This document shows, in pieces, positions 32,987 to 40,829 of a DNA stretch of 40,829 bases. Numbering within the stretch: position 1 is the stretch's first letter; each line of letters begins with the position of its first letter. The notes beneath the pieces were generated by a model. That model was not told the origin of the DNA. It made no database searches and saw nothing but the letters and a program-made list of their open reading frames with translations. The translations under genes and the position numbers were made by a program. The DNA is from JALYJG01 sp033763555 (GTDB lineage Bacteria > Pseudomonadota > Alphaproteobacteria > UBA9219): the NCBI GenBank assembly GCA_033763555.1, contig JANRKK010000003.1, forward strand, positions 1 through 40,829. The letters are read 5' to 3'.

Positions 32987-34491
32987 GGCATCCTCCGTAC
33001 CGTCAGCTCGGCATCAGTACCATCATCAGATTTTTTATGCCCCGTTGCCTTGTTGCTCAGCGCTTCGCGCGGCAGGGCTGGAAAGGGATAACGCGTCACC
33101 TCAACTTTATAACCGGGCATTCCGCGTTTAACATTCTGGGCAATCTCCTGAAAGCGCGCGACAACGCGCGAACGGTCGGCGGGAATATCCTTGATAAGAC
33201 GGACATTCACTTGCACGGTTTCATCGAATGGTTTGCCACTCTCGCTTCGCCAGGCAAGTTTGCTCAGACGCATATCTTCGCCTACACCACGGCCTAAGCC
33301 TGCTAGGGCTGCCCAGGGCATGGGCACAGGTTGCTCGAACAAACGGCGGCGCTCCGCAGCTTGTCGCAGACGGCCCAGATCAAGAACGGAAGCCCCCTGC
33401 ACCGTTGCGAGTTTTTGCCCGAGCCCGGCCAGACGCTCCGTCTCTTGCCGTGCTTCAAGAAAGGCTGATAGCGGTTCGCTGGCCTGATAACCCACACTGC
33501 CAACAGCCAGAAGCAAAGCGGCTAGCGCTGCTCGCCAACCCCAAAGCTTTATTGCATCGTCCCTGCGCGAATGCGACATATCCGGTGGCATGAGCGGCAG
33601 GCGCGGTTTGCGTTTCCGCGCCAGCCACCCGGCATAAAGAACATCGCTGTAATTCTCGCTTGTCGCCGACAGGAAAGGCAGGCGCAGAAATTGCGCCGCT
33701 TCATAAGGCGCAATAAGTCGCGGCGCAGGGATAGGCAGAGCCGCCGCTTTCAACGCCTGCTGCACGGCATCCGGTACGATCAATACGGCTTGCAGTTGTG
33801 ATGGCTCGGTAAGACCCAAACGGCTGAGATAGCCAAGGCTCGCCTGAATATCGCGAACAATCGCCTGCGCAACTTCGGAAGCACTGGCTTCAGGCGGTAA
33901 AGGCGGTGTCAGACGCGTGAAAATAAGCTCGCCTTTATGCGTCACGATCTGCCGGAAACCGCCCGTGCGTTGACGGCTTAGCATCAATGTCCATCCCTCT
34001 TCGGCACCCGGCAGAAACTCGGCAAGCATATCGGCGCACTCAACCGGAACAAGAGCGATACGCACGGCCCGTCGCGGCTGGTTTTCCTTCAAACGCTTCA
34101 GCCACGAGAAAATCGGATTGCTTTCGTGCAGTCCGGCAAAAAGAATTTGCGTCCGGCTGGACGCGAGGCTGAGCGATGCCGTGATGCCAGCCTGCGGAAA
34201 CGCCTGCTGCAATCGGCGGCGGATCAGGCGCGGACGGTCAAAGGGCGCAAGGCGCGGCAAGGTCTCGCGCCGGAAATCCTGCGCCAGCGCATCGACAAAA
34301 AGTGTCAGCGGAATTTTTGGATGCTGCGCCAGAATGGAAAAGATCTCAGCCTCGCCCTGGCGGTCATTATTCGCGACGTAAAAAGGCTGGCTCTCTCCCG
34401 ATACGCCGGAAGGAACAAACAAAACGCCGTCATCCCCGATCATGAGGACAAATTGGGATTTTGATGGCGCAAGACGTCTCATGGTGAGCAT
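32983..34491 (-). CDS. PilM-PilN / GspL-like fused platform protein
   Basis: The protein has 502 residues. The first about 300 residues look like an actin-type (ASKHA) cytoplasmic domain as in PilM or GspL (FVLMIGDDGVLFVPSG at the start; later VLIVPDAVQQALKAAALP). One membrane helix follows at about 318-336 (WGWRAALAALLLAVGSVGY), then a coiled coil and a C-terminal ferredoxin-like region (ESGKPFDETVQVNVRLI) as in PilN. It would span the inner membrane and form a platform with the overlapping PilO/GspM-like protein. No secretin, ATPase, prepilin or prepilin peptidase gene is present in the window. ATG 34482 is an alternative start. Identification is by architecture. Confidence 0.55.
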   Translation of the reverse strand: MLTMRRLAPSKSQFVLMIGDDGVLFVPSGVSGESQPFYVANNDRQGEAEIFSILAQHPKIPLTLFVDALAQDFRRETLPRLAPFDRPRLIRRRLQQAFPQAGITASLSLASSRTQILFAGLHESNPIFSWLKRLKENQPRRAVRIALVPVECADMLAEFLPGAEEGWTLMLSRQRTGGFRQIVTHKGELIFTRLTPPLPPEASASEVAQAIVRDIQASLGYLSRLGLTEPSQLQAVLIVPDAVQQALKAAALPIPAPRLIAPYEAAQFLRLPFLSATSENYSDVLYAGWLARKRKPRLPLMPPDMSHSRRDDAIKLWGWRAALAALLLAVGSVGYQASEPLSAFLEARQETERLAGLGQKLATVQGASVLDLGRLRQAAERRRLFEQPVPMPWAALAGLGRGVGEDMRLSKLAWRSESGKPFDETVQVNVRLIKDIPADRSRVVARFQEIAQNVKRGMPGYKVEVTRYPFPALPREALSNKATGHKKSDDGTDAELTVRRMP

Positions 34492-34520
34492 CGTCAGAAG
34501 GCGGGGTCTGCAAAAACGCG

Positions 34521-35147
34521 TCAGCGTCTCCGCAGTCGTTTGAAGAAGGCACTTACACGGTGGCGGTACTGTTCACGCAGGACAACGCCGCGATCACGCA
34601 CCCAGTTGAGCTGGATGGCGCGGCGCGGCCCTTCGTAGGATTCATGGCCATGCCAGGCATTTGGCTGATTAACAAAAGCCAGCAAGGTTCCCTGATCGGG
34701 CGGCACTTCGGCAAAGGCATCATTCAGATTGTCCGGTGAGCGCAACAGGCGCAAACGGCCGCCCGGCTTTTCCCATTTGCCGTTCATGTAAATCAAAACC
34801 GTGATCAGCTTCGTACGGCTGTCGGTGTGAATTTGCCCATCTGAAGCGCGGCATTGCCCACGCACCGTGACCATTGTCGGACGATTTTGCAAATCCACAT
34901 TGAATTTTTGGGCGATGACGTTTGTCATTTCCAGTCCGCAAATATCATCCATGAAATGTTGGAAATTTGGCCCGTATTCCAATGTCGGCAAGGGAAAGCT
35001 GCCGGGCAGATCGACCTGCGGATAATCCGCCTCGATCTTTTCAATCGCCTCGGCGCGGACAAATCCCGGCACAATGAGGCAGGGATAAGGTTCCTGCGTC
35101 ACCTTGGCGGCGCGAAGCGCATCAAGATTGATGGTTTGGACGGACAT
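34521..35147 (-). CDS. 2-oxoglutarate/Fe(II)-dependent oxygenase family protein
   Basis: The protein has 208 residues. The iron-binding HxD is His107-Thr-Asp109 (QIHTDSRTKLITVLIYMN) and the distal His is in AWHGHESYEGPRRAIQLNW (His166 or His168), with a following Arg likely to bind 2-oxoglutarate. GGRLRLLRS between them is the usual core beta strand. The family hydroxylates proteins or small molecules; the substrate is unknown. It lies 31 bases after the ELM1-family gene on the same strand and probably shares its transcript. Confidence 0.85.
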   Translation of the reverse strand: MSVQTINLDALRAAKVTQEPYPCLIVPGFVRAEAIEKIEADYPQVDLPGSFPLPTLEYGPNFQHFMDDICGLEMTNVIAQKFNVDLQNRPTMVTVRGQCRASDGQIHTDSRTKLITVLIYMNGKWEKPGGRLRLLRSPDNLNDAFAEVPPDQGTLLAFVNQPNAWHGHESYEGPRRAIQLNWVRDRGVVLREQYRHRVSAFFKRLRRR

Positions 35148-35178
35148 GCAAATTCAATAGGCGGGAACCTGTTTGGGG

Positions 35179-36153
35179 TCAACGGCCCATCATTTCCTTA
35201 ATCCGCGCCGCGACAAGCTGCACATCATCCAGCGGCGGATAGTTCCATGCCTCAATCTGTCCTGTGAAGGGACGCGCCATGCCGTCATCGCGCATCGCCT
35301 GATGAAAACGGCGGAATTTGTCGGAGCCTCCCGGCAGCTGGACGACATAAACCGGCTTGCCGGTCGTGCAGGCTTCGGAAACCATGTTCACGCTGTCGCA
35401 GGTCACCAGAATATAATCCGCGAGGCCGAGCATGCCGTAATAAGGGTTCGCCCCCTGTCCGTCCCAGATATAAGCCGGAACATCCCGCAGCCCTTCCTGC
35501 AGAATGGCCAGATTGGCTTCGCCCGTACGGCGCGACGGCGTAATCATCAGACTGCCGCCTGTCTGTCTCGTCAGCCCGGCCAGTTGCTGCGTCAAAGGCG
35601 CCATTTCGCGCGGCGTCAGCTGGTACACCGCGTTGCTACCACCGATCAGAACAGCGATGCGCGGCGATGGCAGCGCGGCAACTTGCGGCAAAAAAATTTT
35701 AGCCTCAGAGCGAAGCACCCCCGGCGTCACGCGATGTAGTGCACCACGCGTCGTCATCACATTCGGCCCTGTTAGCCCGTCATGACGCGGCACAACAACC
35801 AGATCAAAGCGCGAGGAGTCGATTACCGGATTCTGTAATTGCACCGTAAAAGTTTTGGATGCACCGTTTTTCATCGTCATGCGACGAACATAAAGCGACG
35901 CCGGAATACTGGCGCGGCCCGTCGCAATCAGCAGGTCAGGCCAGGGCGGTGCAATGGCATCGCCTTTGGAACTGAACGCGCATCCCAGGCCATGACGCAA
36001 AAAGGGGCTCAGCTGTTTCCATGGGCTGCGAAGGATGATGCGCTTGATAACAGGCTTGATGCCAAGCGCTTCCGCCAGGCCAAGGCATTGGTTTTCCATG
36101 CCTGCCTTGCCGTCTGTGACCACCCAGCATGTGACTTGGTTTTCAGCGCGCAT
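35179..36153 (-). CDS. ELM1-family (mitochondrial-fission ELM1-like) protein
   Basis: The protein has 324 residues from ATG 36153 (MRAENQVTCWVVTDGKAGMENQ); an in-frame upstream extension to 36297 would overlap the divergent lrp-type gene. The start WVVTDGKAGMENQCLGLAEALG and the later LIATGRASIPASLYVRR and VTCDSVNMVSEACTTGKPVYV match the ELM1 family, widespread in alphaproteobacteria and named from a plant mitochondrial-fission protein. The fold looks like a GT-B glycosyltransferase (the last motif resembles MurG-type donor sites), so a role in envelope glycan synthesis is possible. Function is unproven. Confidence 0.85.
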   Translation of the reverse strand: MRAENQVTCWVVTDGKAGMENQCLGLAEALGIKPVIKRIILRSPWKQLSPFLRHGLGCAFSSKGDAIAPPWPDLLIATGRASIPASLYVRRMTMKNGASKTFTVQLQNPVIDSSRFDLVVVPRHDGLTGPNVMTTRGALHRVTPGVLRSEAKIFLPQVAALPSPRIAVLIGGSNAVYQLTPREMAPLTQQLAGLTRQTGGSLMITPSRRTGEANLAILQEGLRDVPAYIWDGQGANPYYGMLGLADYILVTCDSVNMVSEACTTGKPVYVVQLPGGSDKFRRFHQAMRDDGMARPFTGQIEAWNYPPLDDVQLVAARIKEMMGR

Positions 36154-36196
36154 GACGCTAGTATCCCCGCGTTCCCGACCCGTCATAGAGAGAAGC

Positions 36197-36697
36197 ATGA
36201 AACACGTCAAACTCGACCGGATCGATCTGCGCATTCTGCGCGAATTGCAAAAAGACGGCCGGATGACGAATGTCGAGCTAGCGCGCCGCGCGGGCATCTC
36301 CGCGCCGCCCTGCCTGCGCCGCGTGCGGGCGCTGGAAGAAAAGGGTTTTATCCGCAGTTATCACGCCGATGTTGCGCCGGACAAGCTGGGCTTCGGTATC
36401 ACGGTCTTCACCCATGTCTCGCTGGCGCATCACGCCGAAGCTGATCTCCTGAACTTCGCCAAGCTGGCCGAAACCTGGCCGCAGGTGCGCGAATGCTACA
36501 TGATGACCGGGGACGCGGATTTCCTGATCAAAATCGTCGCCGAGGATTGGGAAGCCTTCCAGAAATTCCTGACCCATCAGCTGGCCGCGGCACCGAATGT
36601 CGACCATGTGAAATCCCTGCCCGTCATGCAGCGCACAAAATATGAACCCGGCGTGCCGATTGAAGACAAGAACGGCAACAACGGCGGCAACACGTAA
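36197..36697 (+). CDS. Lrp/AsnC family transcriptional regulator
   Basis: The protein has 166 residues. The N-terminal winged helix-turn-helix (about 5-55) contains LDRIDLRILRELQKDGRMTN and ELARRAGISAPPCLRRVRAL, and the C-terminal RAM domain (about 70-150) has the effector region, with GDADFLIKIVAEDWEAFQKF. Members sense amino acids and often control amino-acid metabolism genes. It is divergent from the ELM1-family gene across a 43-base gap, so it may regulate that promoter; this is inference. The start ATG 36197 gives the standard MKHVKLDRID beginning. Confidence 0.92.
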   Translation: MKHVKLDRIDLRILRELQKDGRMTNVELARRAGISAPPCLRRVRALEEKGFIRSYHADVAPDKLGFGITVFTHVSLAHHAEADLLNFAKLAETWPQVRECYMMTGDADFLIKIVAEDWEAFQKFLTHQLAAAPNVDHVKSLPVMQRTKYEPGVPIEDKNGNNGGNT

Positions 36698-36710
36698 GTT
36701 TATCTGCTGA

Positions 36711-36739
36711 TTGTGTTTTACGGTCGGTTTTGTTTTAAT
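36711..36739 (+). promoter_or_regulatory. Predicted promoter of dnaG-rpoD
   Basis: TTGTGT (36711-36716) and TTTAAT (36734-36739) are 17 bases apart, with a T-rich stretch around the -10. Transcription would start about 14 bases before the dnaG ATG. Confidence 0.4.
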
Positions 36740-36759
36740 TTTTAGCTTTGGACACTGGC

Positions 36760-38682
36760 ATGTCTTTTCCTCCGGCCTTTCTTGATGAGTTACGCGCGCG
36801 GCTGCCGCTGTCGGAAATTGTCGGCAAGCGTGTCCGGCTGACGCGGGCGGGACGTGAGTTCAAGGCCTGCTGCCCCTTCCATAACGAAAAAACACCAAGC
36901 TTCTACGTCAACGACGACAAACAGTTTTACCACTGCTTCGGCTGTGGCGCGCATGGCGATGTCATCGGCTTCACGATGCAGCATGACCGTCTGAGTTTTC
37001 CCGAAGCGGTGGAAAGCCTTGCAGCGCAAGCCGGGTTGCCTGTTCCACAAAACACACCCATGGATCGCGAGCGGTTCGATAAGGAAAAAGGTCTTTATCA
37101 ACTTCTGGAACGCGCCACTGCATGGTTCGAGGAACAGCTGTTTGCCCCGGCGGGGCGCGAAGCACTGAATTACCTGCGTGGCCGCGGCCTTGGCGATGAA
37201 GCCATCCGCCGTTTCCGGCTTGGTTACGCACCGAATGAGGGGCAGGCGCTGATCAAAAAGCTGACCAGCGAAAATTACAAGATCGAAGACCTCATCGCTG
37301 TCGGCCTCGTCAAAAAATCTGAGGAACGCAATGAGATTTTCAGCTTCTTCCGCAATCGTGTCATGTTTCCGGTTGGTGACCGCCGCGGGCGCACCGTGGC
37401 CTTTGGTGCGCGCATCATGGGCGAAGGCGAACCCAAATATCTCAACTCGCCTGATCATTCGCTGTTCCATAAAGGTAAGCTGCTTTACGGATTGTCACGC
37501 GCGCGGACGGCCATCACGCAAAACCAGCCGCTGATTGTCGTCGAAGGCTATATGGATGTCATCGCACTGGTCGAAGCGGGATACAGCGGCGCAGTCGCGC
37601 CGCTTGGTACGGCCCTGACCGAAGACCAGCTGACGCTTCTGTGGAAATTGCTGCCGCCGTTTGAAGGCCGCGACCCGGCCCGGGATTACAGCCCTATCCT
37701 TTGCTTCGACGGCGACAATGCCGGGCTGCGCGCCGCCGCGCGGTCGATGGAGCGCGTTCTGCCCCTGCTCACCTCCGCGCAAACCATCCGCATAGCGACG
37801 ATGCCCGAGGGCCAGGACCCCGATGATCTGATCAAACGCTCGGGCAAATCGGCGATGCAGAATATTCTGACGCAAGCCAAACCGATGATTGATGTGATCT
37901 GGGAAATGACTCTGGCCGGACGGCAGCTGCGGACGCCGGAAGAGCGCGGTGCCTTCATAGCAGCGATCAAGCAAAGGGTCGGCCGCATCGCCAATGAAAA
38001 TCTGCGGCATCTCTATCAGGATGAAATTCAGAAACGCCTGACGACCCTGTTCCAGTGGCGGAGTAATGCCGCGGCGAATGAACCCCAGAAAAGCTTCCGC
38101 AAAGGCCCGCCACAGACCCCCATTCCCTTCCTGTCCCGCAAACAACCCCTCAGTCCCCAGCGGTTACGGGAGCGGGCGCTGCTAGCCCTGATGATCAACC
38201 ACCCCGACCTTTTCGCGGATTTAGGCGAAGATTTGGCCCATATCGGCTTTTCGACCCCGGAATTCGAGGCTTTGCGGCAGCGGGTAGTAGAAATTTTATC
38301 GCTCGAATCACAGGAACCCCTTGACGCCACGGAACTTTATCGCCATTTGTCCCCTTCGGGCGGAGCTGGTTCGGCAGGGGATTCCGGGCTGGCAGGGTTG
38401 GCGGAAGTACTTTCGGAAACCACTTACATGCATGCCGGATTTGCACGGCCCGGACGGCCTTTGGACCAGGCGCGTCAGGGGTGGAAATCGATATGGAACA
38501 AGTATTTGCAGGAGCAACTTAACGTGGATATCCAGGCTGCCAAGCGCCGCTACGCCGAAGAGACATCGGACACCAATCTGGCCAAGCTGATGGCCCTGAG
38601 CGAACAGATGCAGAGTTTGATCGCCGAATCGGGCGAAGCGACCGCCATGGAAACATCCTCTTTTATGAGCCAGGAAGGCTGA
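36760..38682 (+). CDS. dnaG: DNA primase
   Basis: Makes RNA primers for replication. The protein has 640 residues from ATG 36760; a TTG at 36748 would add four. The CHC2 zinc-binding domain uses Cys38, His41, Cys59 and Cys62 (CCPFHNEKTPSF and FYHCFGCGAHGD). The Toprim catalytic core follows with VVEGYMDVIALVEAG and LCFDGDNAGLRAAAR, and the C-terminal part would bind the DnaB helicase. It is directly followed by rpoD after three bases, the conserved dnaG-rpoD pair; rpsU is not part of the operon here. Confidence 0.97.
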   Translation: MSFPPAFLDELRARLPLSEIVGKRVRLTRAGREFKACCPFHNEKTPSFYVNDDKQFYHCFGCGAHGDVIGFTMQHDRLSFPEAVESLAAQAGLPVPQNTPMDRERFDKEKGLYQLLERATAWFEEQLFAPAGREALNYLRGRGLGDEAIRRFRLGYAPNEGQALIKKLTSENYKIEDLIAVGLVKKSEERNEIFSFFRNRVMFPVGDRRGRTVAFGARIMGEGEPKYLNSPDHSLFHKGKLLYGLSRARTAITQNQPLIVVEGYMDVIALVEAGYSGAVAPLGTALTEDQLTLLWKLLPPFEGRDPARDYSPILCFDGDNAGLRAAARSMERVLPLLTSAQTIRIATMPEGQDPDDLIKRSGKSAMQNILTQAKPMIDVIWEMTLAGRQLRTPEERGAFIAAIKQRVGRIANENLRHLYQDEIQKRLTTLFQWRSNAAANEPQKSFRKGPPQTPIPFLSRKQPLSPQRLRERALLALMINHPDLFADLGEDLAHIGFSTPEFEALRQRVVEILSLESQEPLDATELYRHLSPSGGAGSAGDSGLAGLAEVLSETTYMHAGFARPGRPLDQARQGWKSIWNKYLQEQLNVDIQAAKRRYAEETSDTNLAKLMALSEQMQSLIAESGEATAMETSSFMSQEG

Positions 38683-38685
38683 GGC

Positions 38686-40829
38686 ATGGCGAAGAAACCT
38701 GTCAAAAAAGCGGCCAAGAAGCCCGCACGCCCCGTTAAGGCGAAAGCGGCAAAGCCCAAAGCCAAGCCGATCGCCAAAAAACCCGTTAAGGCCGCCAAGC
38801 CCGCGCCGAAGCCCGTCGCGGTAAAAAAGATTCCACCCAAGCCTGTCACCGTCGCGCCCGCCAAGCCTGCTGCCAAGATTGCCGCCGCCGCGCCGAAGCC
38901 GCAGGAGGTGAAGAAGCCGCCTATCACCGGACCAAAGCCCGGGCTGGACGGCATCGACGAACAACAGAAGGCCGATGACGAAAAAGCCGAAGCCCCGATC
39001 ATCGATACCGCCGCCGATGTCATCAAGAAGATGATCCGCAAGGGCAAGGAACGCGGCTATGTCACGATTGACGAAATCAACGCCGCCCTGCCACAGGACA
39101 AGATCAATTCTGACCTGATCGAAGATACCATGGCGATGCTGTCCGAAATGGGCATCAGTGTCACCGAAGGCGATGAAGAAGAAGCGCCAAAACCCGCAGG
39201 TGAAGGCGAAGAAGAAGCCGCGGGCAACGTGAATGAAGAAATCGGCCGCACCGACGACCCTGTGCGTCTGTACCTGCGCGAAATGGGCTCGGTCGAACTG
39301 CTGAGCCGCGAAGGCGAAATCGCTATCGCCAAGCGCATCGAAGCGGGCCGCGAGATGATGATCGGCGGCATTTGTGAATCGCCGCTGACCATTCAAGCCA
39401 TTCTTGGATGGCACGACGCGCTGAACGAAGGCAAGATGCTGCTGCGCGACATCATCGACCTCGAAGCCACTTATGGCGGCGGGCCTCAGAACGAAACCAC
39501 GATGCTGGGCGAAGGCGAATCCGCCGAGCCGGAAGAACCCGAAGCCGAAAATGAAGAAGCCGAAGGCGAAGGCGGATTTGAAGAAGGCGATGAGCAGGAG
39601 AATTTGTCGCTTTCGATGCTGGAAGAAAAGCTAAAACCTCAAGTCCTTGAGACGTTCGAGAAGATCGGCAGCACCTACGCCAAGCTGTTTAAATTGCAGG
39701 CGCAGCGCCATGCCTCGGTGCAGAAAGGCGAAGATCTGTCGCCGCAATCCGACAAGAAATTCCAGAAGATCAAGGAAGAGCTGGTTGATCTCGTCCGCAC
39801 CGTGCGGCTGAACAACCACCGTTTAGAACAACTGGTGCAGCAGCTCTACACGCTCAACCGCCGCCTGGTCGGTATCGAAGGCCGCATCCTGCGCTATGCC
39901 ATCGACAGCGGCCTGAAGCGCGAGGATTTCCTCGCCCGCTACACCAACCACGAGCTTGACCGCAACTGGCTGCAGGATGTGTTTAATCCGAAGCCCACGA
40001 CCGTTGCCTCGGTAAAAAAGCTCGTCGAAAAAATCACCAAGGGCAAGAAGTCTGGCAAGGACGACAAGGCCGCCACAGCCACGGCGCAAAAAGCGCCCTT
40101 CCCGCCGAACGTTAAGGGCTGGACGAAGTTTGTCGAGAAGCACGAAGCCGAGGTCGACCGCCTGCGCGCCGAAATCGCGTCCGTCTGCGACGAAGCCGGG
40201 CTGCCGCCCACGGATTTCAAGCGCATCGTCATGACGGTGCAAAAAGGCGAACGCGAATCCAACAAGGCGAAGAAGGAAATGGTGGAGGCCAATTTGCGCC
40301 TCGTCATCTCCATCGCCAAGAAATACACCAATCGCGGCCTGCAAGTCCTCGACCTCATTCAGGAAGGCAATATCGGCCTGATGAAGGCGGTGGAAAAGTT
40401 TGAATATCGCCGCGGCTATAAATTCTCGACCTACGCCACCTGGTGGATACGCCAGGCGATCACCCGCTCCATCGCCGACCAGGCGCGCACCATCCGCATC
40501 CCCGTGCATATGATCGAAACGATCAACAAGCTGGTCCGCACCAGCCGCCAGATGCTGCATGAAATCGGCCGCGAGCCGACGCCGGAGGAACTTGCGGAAA
40601 AACTCTCCATGCCTTTGGAGAAAGTCCGCAAGGTGATGAAGATCGCCAAGGAGCCGATCTCATTGGAAACGCCGATCGGCGACGAGGAAGACAGCCATCT
40701 TGGCGATTTCATCGAGGACAAGAACACGATCCTCCCCATCGACGCGGCGATCCAGTCGAACCTCCGCGAGACGACGACGCGCGTTCTCGCCTCCCTGACG
40801 CCGCGCGAGGAGCGCGTCCTCCGCATGCG
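38686..40829 (+). CDS. rpoD: RNA polymerase sigma factor RpoD (3' end cut by window edge)
   Basis: Primary sigma factor; 714 codons are visible. Region 1.1 begins near residue 105 (DTAADVIKKMIRKGKERGYV), region 1.2 is DPVRLYLREMGSVELLSREGE, and regions 2.1-2.4 include DLIQEGNIGLMKAVEKFEY and FSTYATWWIRQAITRSIADQ. Region 3 and the start of region 4 (LTPREERVL) follow; the -35-recognition helix lies beyond the window. Two oddities: residues 1-80 are a Lys/Ala/Pro-rich basic tail resembling histone H1-like proteins, not usual in RpoD, and an acidic Glu/Gly stretch (around 265-305) lies in the non-conserved region. The ATG at 38686 is the only sensible start, three bases after dnaG. Confidence 0.96.
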   Translation, partial: MAKKPVKKAAKKPARPVKAKAAKPKAKPIAKKPVKAAKPAPKPVAVKKIPPKPVTVAPAKPAAKIAAAAPKPQEVKKPPITGPKPGLDGIDEQQKADDEKAEAPIIDTAADVIKKMIRKGKERGYVTIDEINAALPQDKINSDLIEDTMAMLSEMGISVTEGDEEEAPKPAGEGEEEAAGNVNEEIGRTDDPVRLYLREMGSVELLSREGEIAIAKRIEAGREMMIGGICESPLTIQAILGWHDALNEGKMLLRDIIDLEATYGGGPQNETTMLGEGESAEPEEPEAENEEAEGEGGFEEGDEQENLSLSMLEEKLKPQVLETFEKIGSTYAKLFKLQAQRHASVQKGEDLSPQSDKKFQKIKEELVDLVRTVRLNNHRLEQLVQQLYTLNRRLVGIEGRILRYAIDSGLKREDFLARYTNHELDRNWLQDVFNPKPTTVASVKKLVEKITKGKKSGKDDKAATATAQKAPFPPNVKGWTKFVEKHEAEVDRLRAEIASVCDEAGLPPTDFKRIVMTVQKGERESNKAKKEMVEANLRLVISIAKKYTNRGLQVLDLIQEGNIGLMKAVEKFEYRRGYKFSTYATWWIRQAITRSIADQARTIRIPVHMIETINKLVRTSRQMLHEIGREPTPEELAEKLSMPLEKVRKVMKIAKEPISLETPIGDEEDSHLGDFIEDKNTILPIDAAIQSNLRETTTRVLASLTPREERVLRM

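Noticed and set aside
38308..39414. Long minus-strand reading frame of 368 codons opposite dnaG and rpoD
   Set aside because: Low-complexity Phe/Gly/Leu-rich product that mirrors the Lys/Ala/Glu-rich rpoD sequence; a shadow frame.

Overview
The window is chromosomal DNA of an alphaproteobacterium. The RpoB, SecD, DnaG and RpoD proteins read as alphaproteobacterial, as do the NDUFS6-like zinc-finger protein next to a class II DAHP synthase, the ELM1-family protein and the small DUF465 protein. I cannot place it to order from sequence alone. Both ends cut genes: the 3' part of rpoB is missing at the left edge and the 3' part of rpoD at the right edge.

Layout. 1-3530: rpoB (minus), with its own promoter and no rplL upstream. 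3800-8700: a VanZ-like membrane protein, tRNA-Arg(CCG), an orphan ABC ATPase divergent from a zinc-finger/DAHP synthase pair, an unknown protein, and a minus pair (unknown protein plus xanthine phosphoribosyltransferase). 8824-15625: a plus-strand run carA - S23 four-helix-bundle gene - carB - greA - efp - inositol monophosphatase. 15707-17676: yajC-secD without secF. 17673-29897: a surface-glycan locus made of two divergent operons. 29905-30333: tRNA-Phe(GAA) and a DUF465 protein. 30592-34491: a minus-strand membrane group with a HAMP/coiled-coil protein and PilO/GspM-like and PilM-PilN/GspL-like proteins. 34521-36153: a 2OG-Fe(II) oxygenase and an ELM1-family protein. 36197-40829: Lrp/AsnC regulator, dnaG, rpoD.

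The glycan locus forms a coherent pathway. ManC makes GDP-mannose, Gmd makes GDP-4-keto-6-deoxymannose, a PerA/RfbE-type aminotransferase makes GDP-perosamine, and a PglD/PerB-type acyltransferase probably N-acetylates it. Three glycosyltransferase proteins (one apparently with two GT-B units) would build the chain, and a Wzm/Wzt ABC transporter would export it. This points to a perosamine-containing O-polysaccharide made by the ABC-transporter route.

The most unusual structure lies inside the carAB operon. An S23 (23S rRNA intervening-sequence type) four-helix-bundle gene sits exactly between carA and carB. It overlaps carA by 4 bases and carB by 8 bases, and it is flanked by two 28-base arrays of a 7-base unit (ATTCGGG) in inverted orientation. 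The arrays encode a tail on CarA and the C-terminus of the S23 protein. In the mRNA they could pair into a long stem that brings the end of carA next to the start of carB. I read this as an insertion cassette that keeps the operon translationally linked. It is the best candidate here for an undescribed system.
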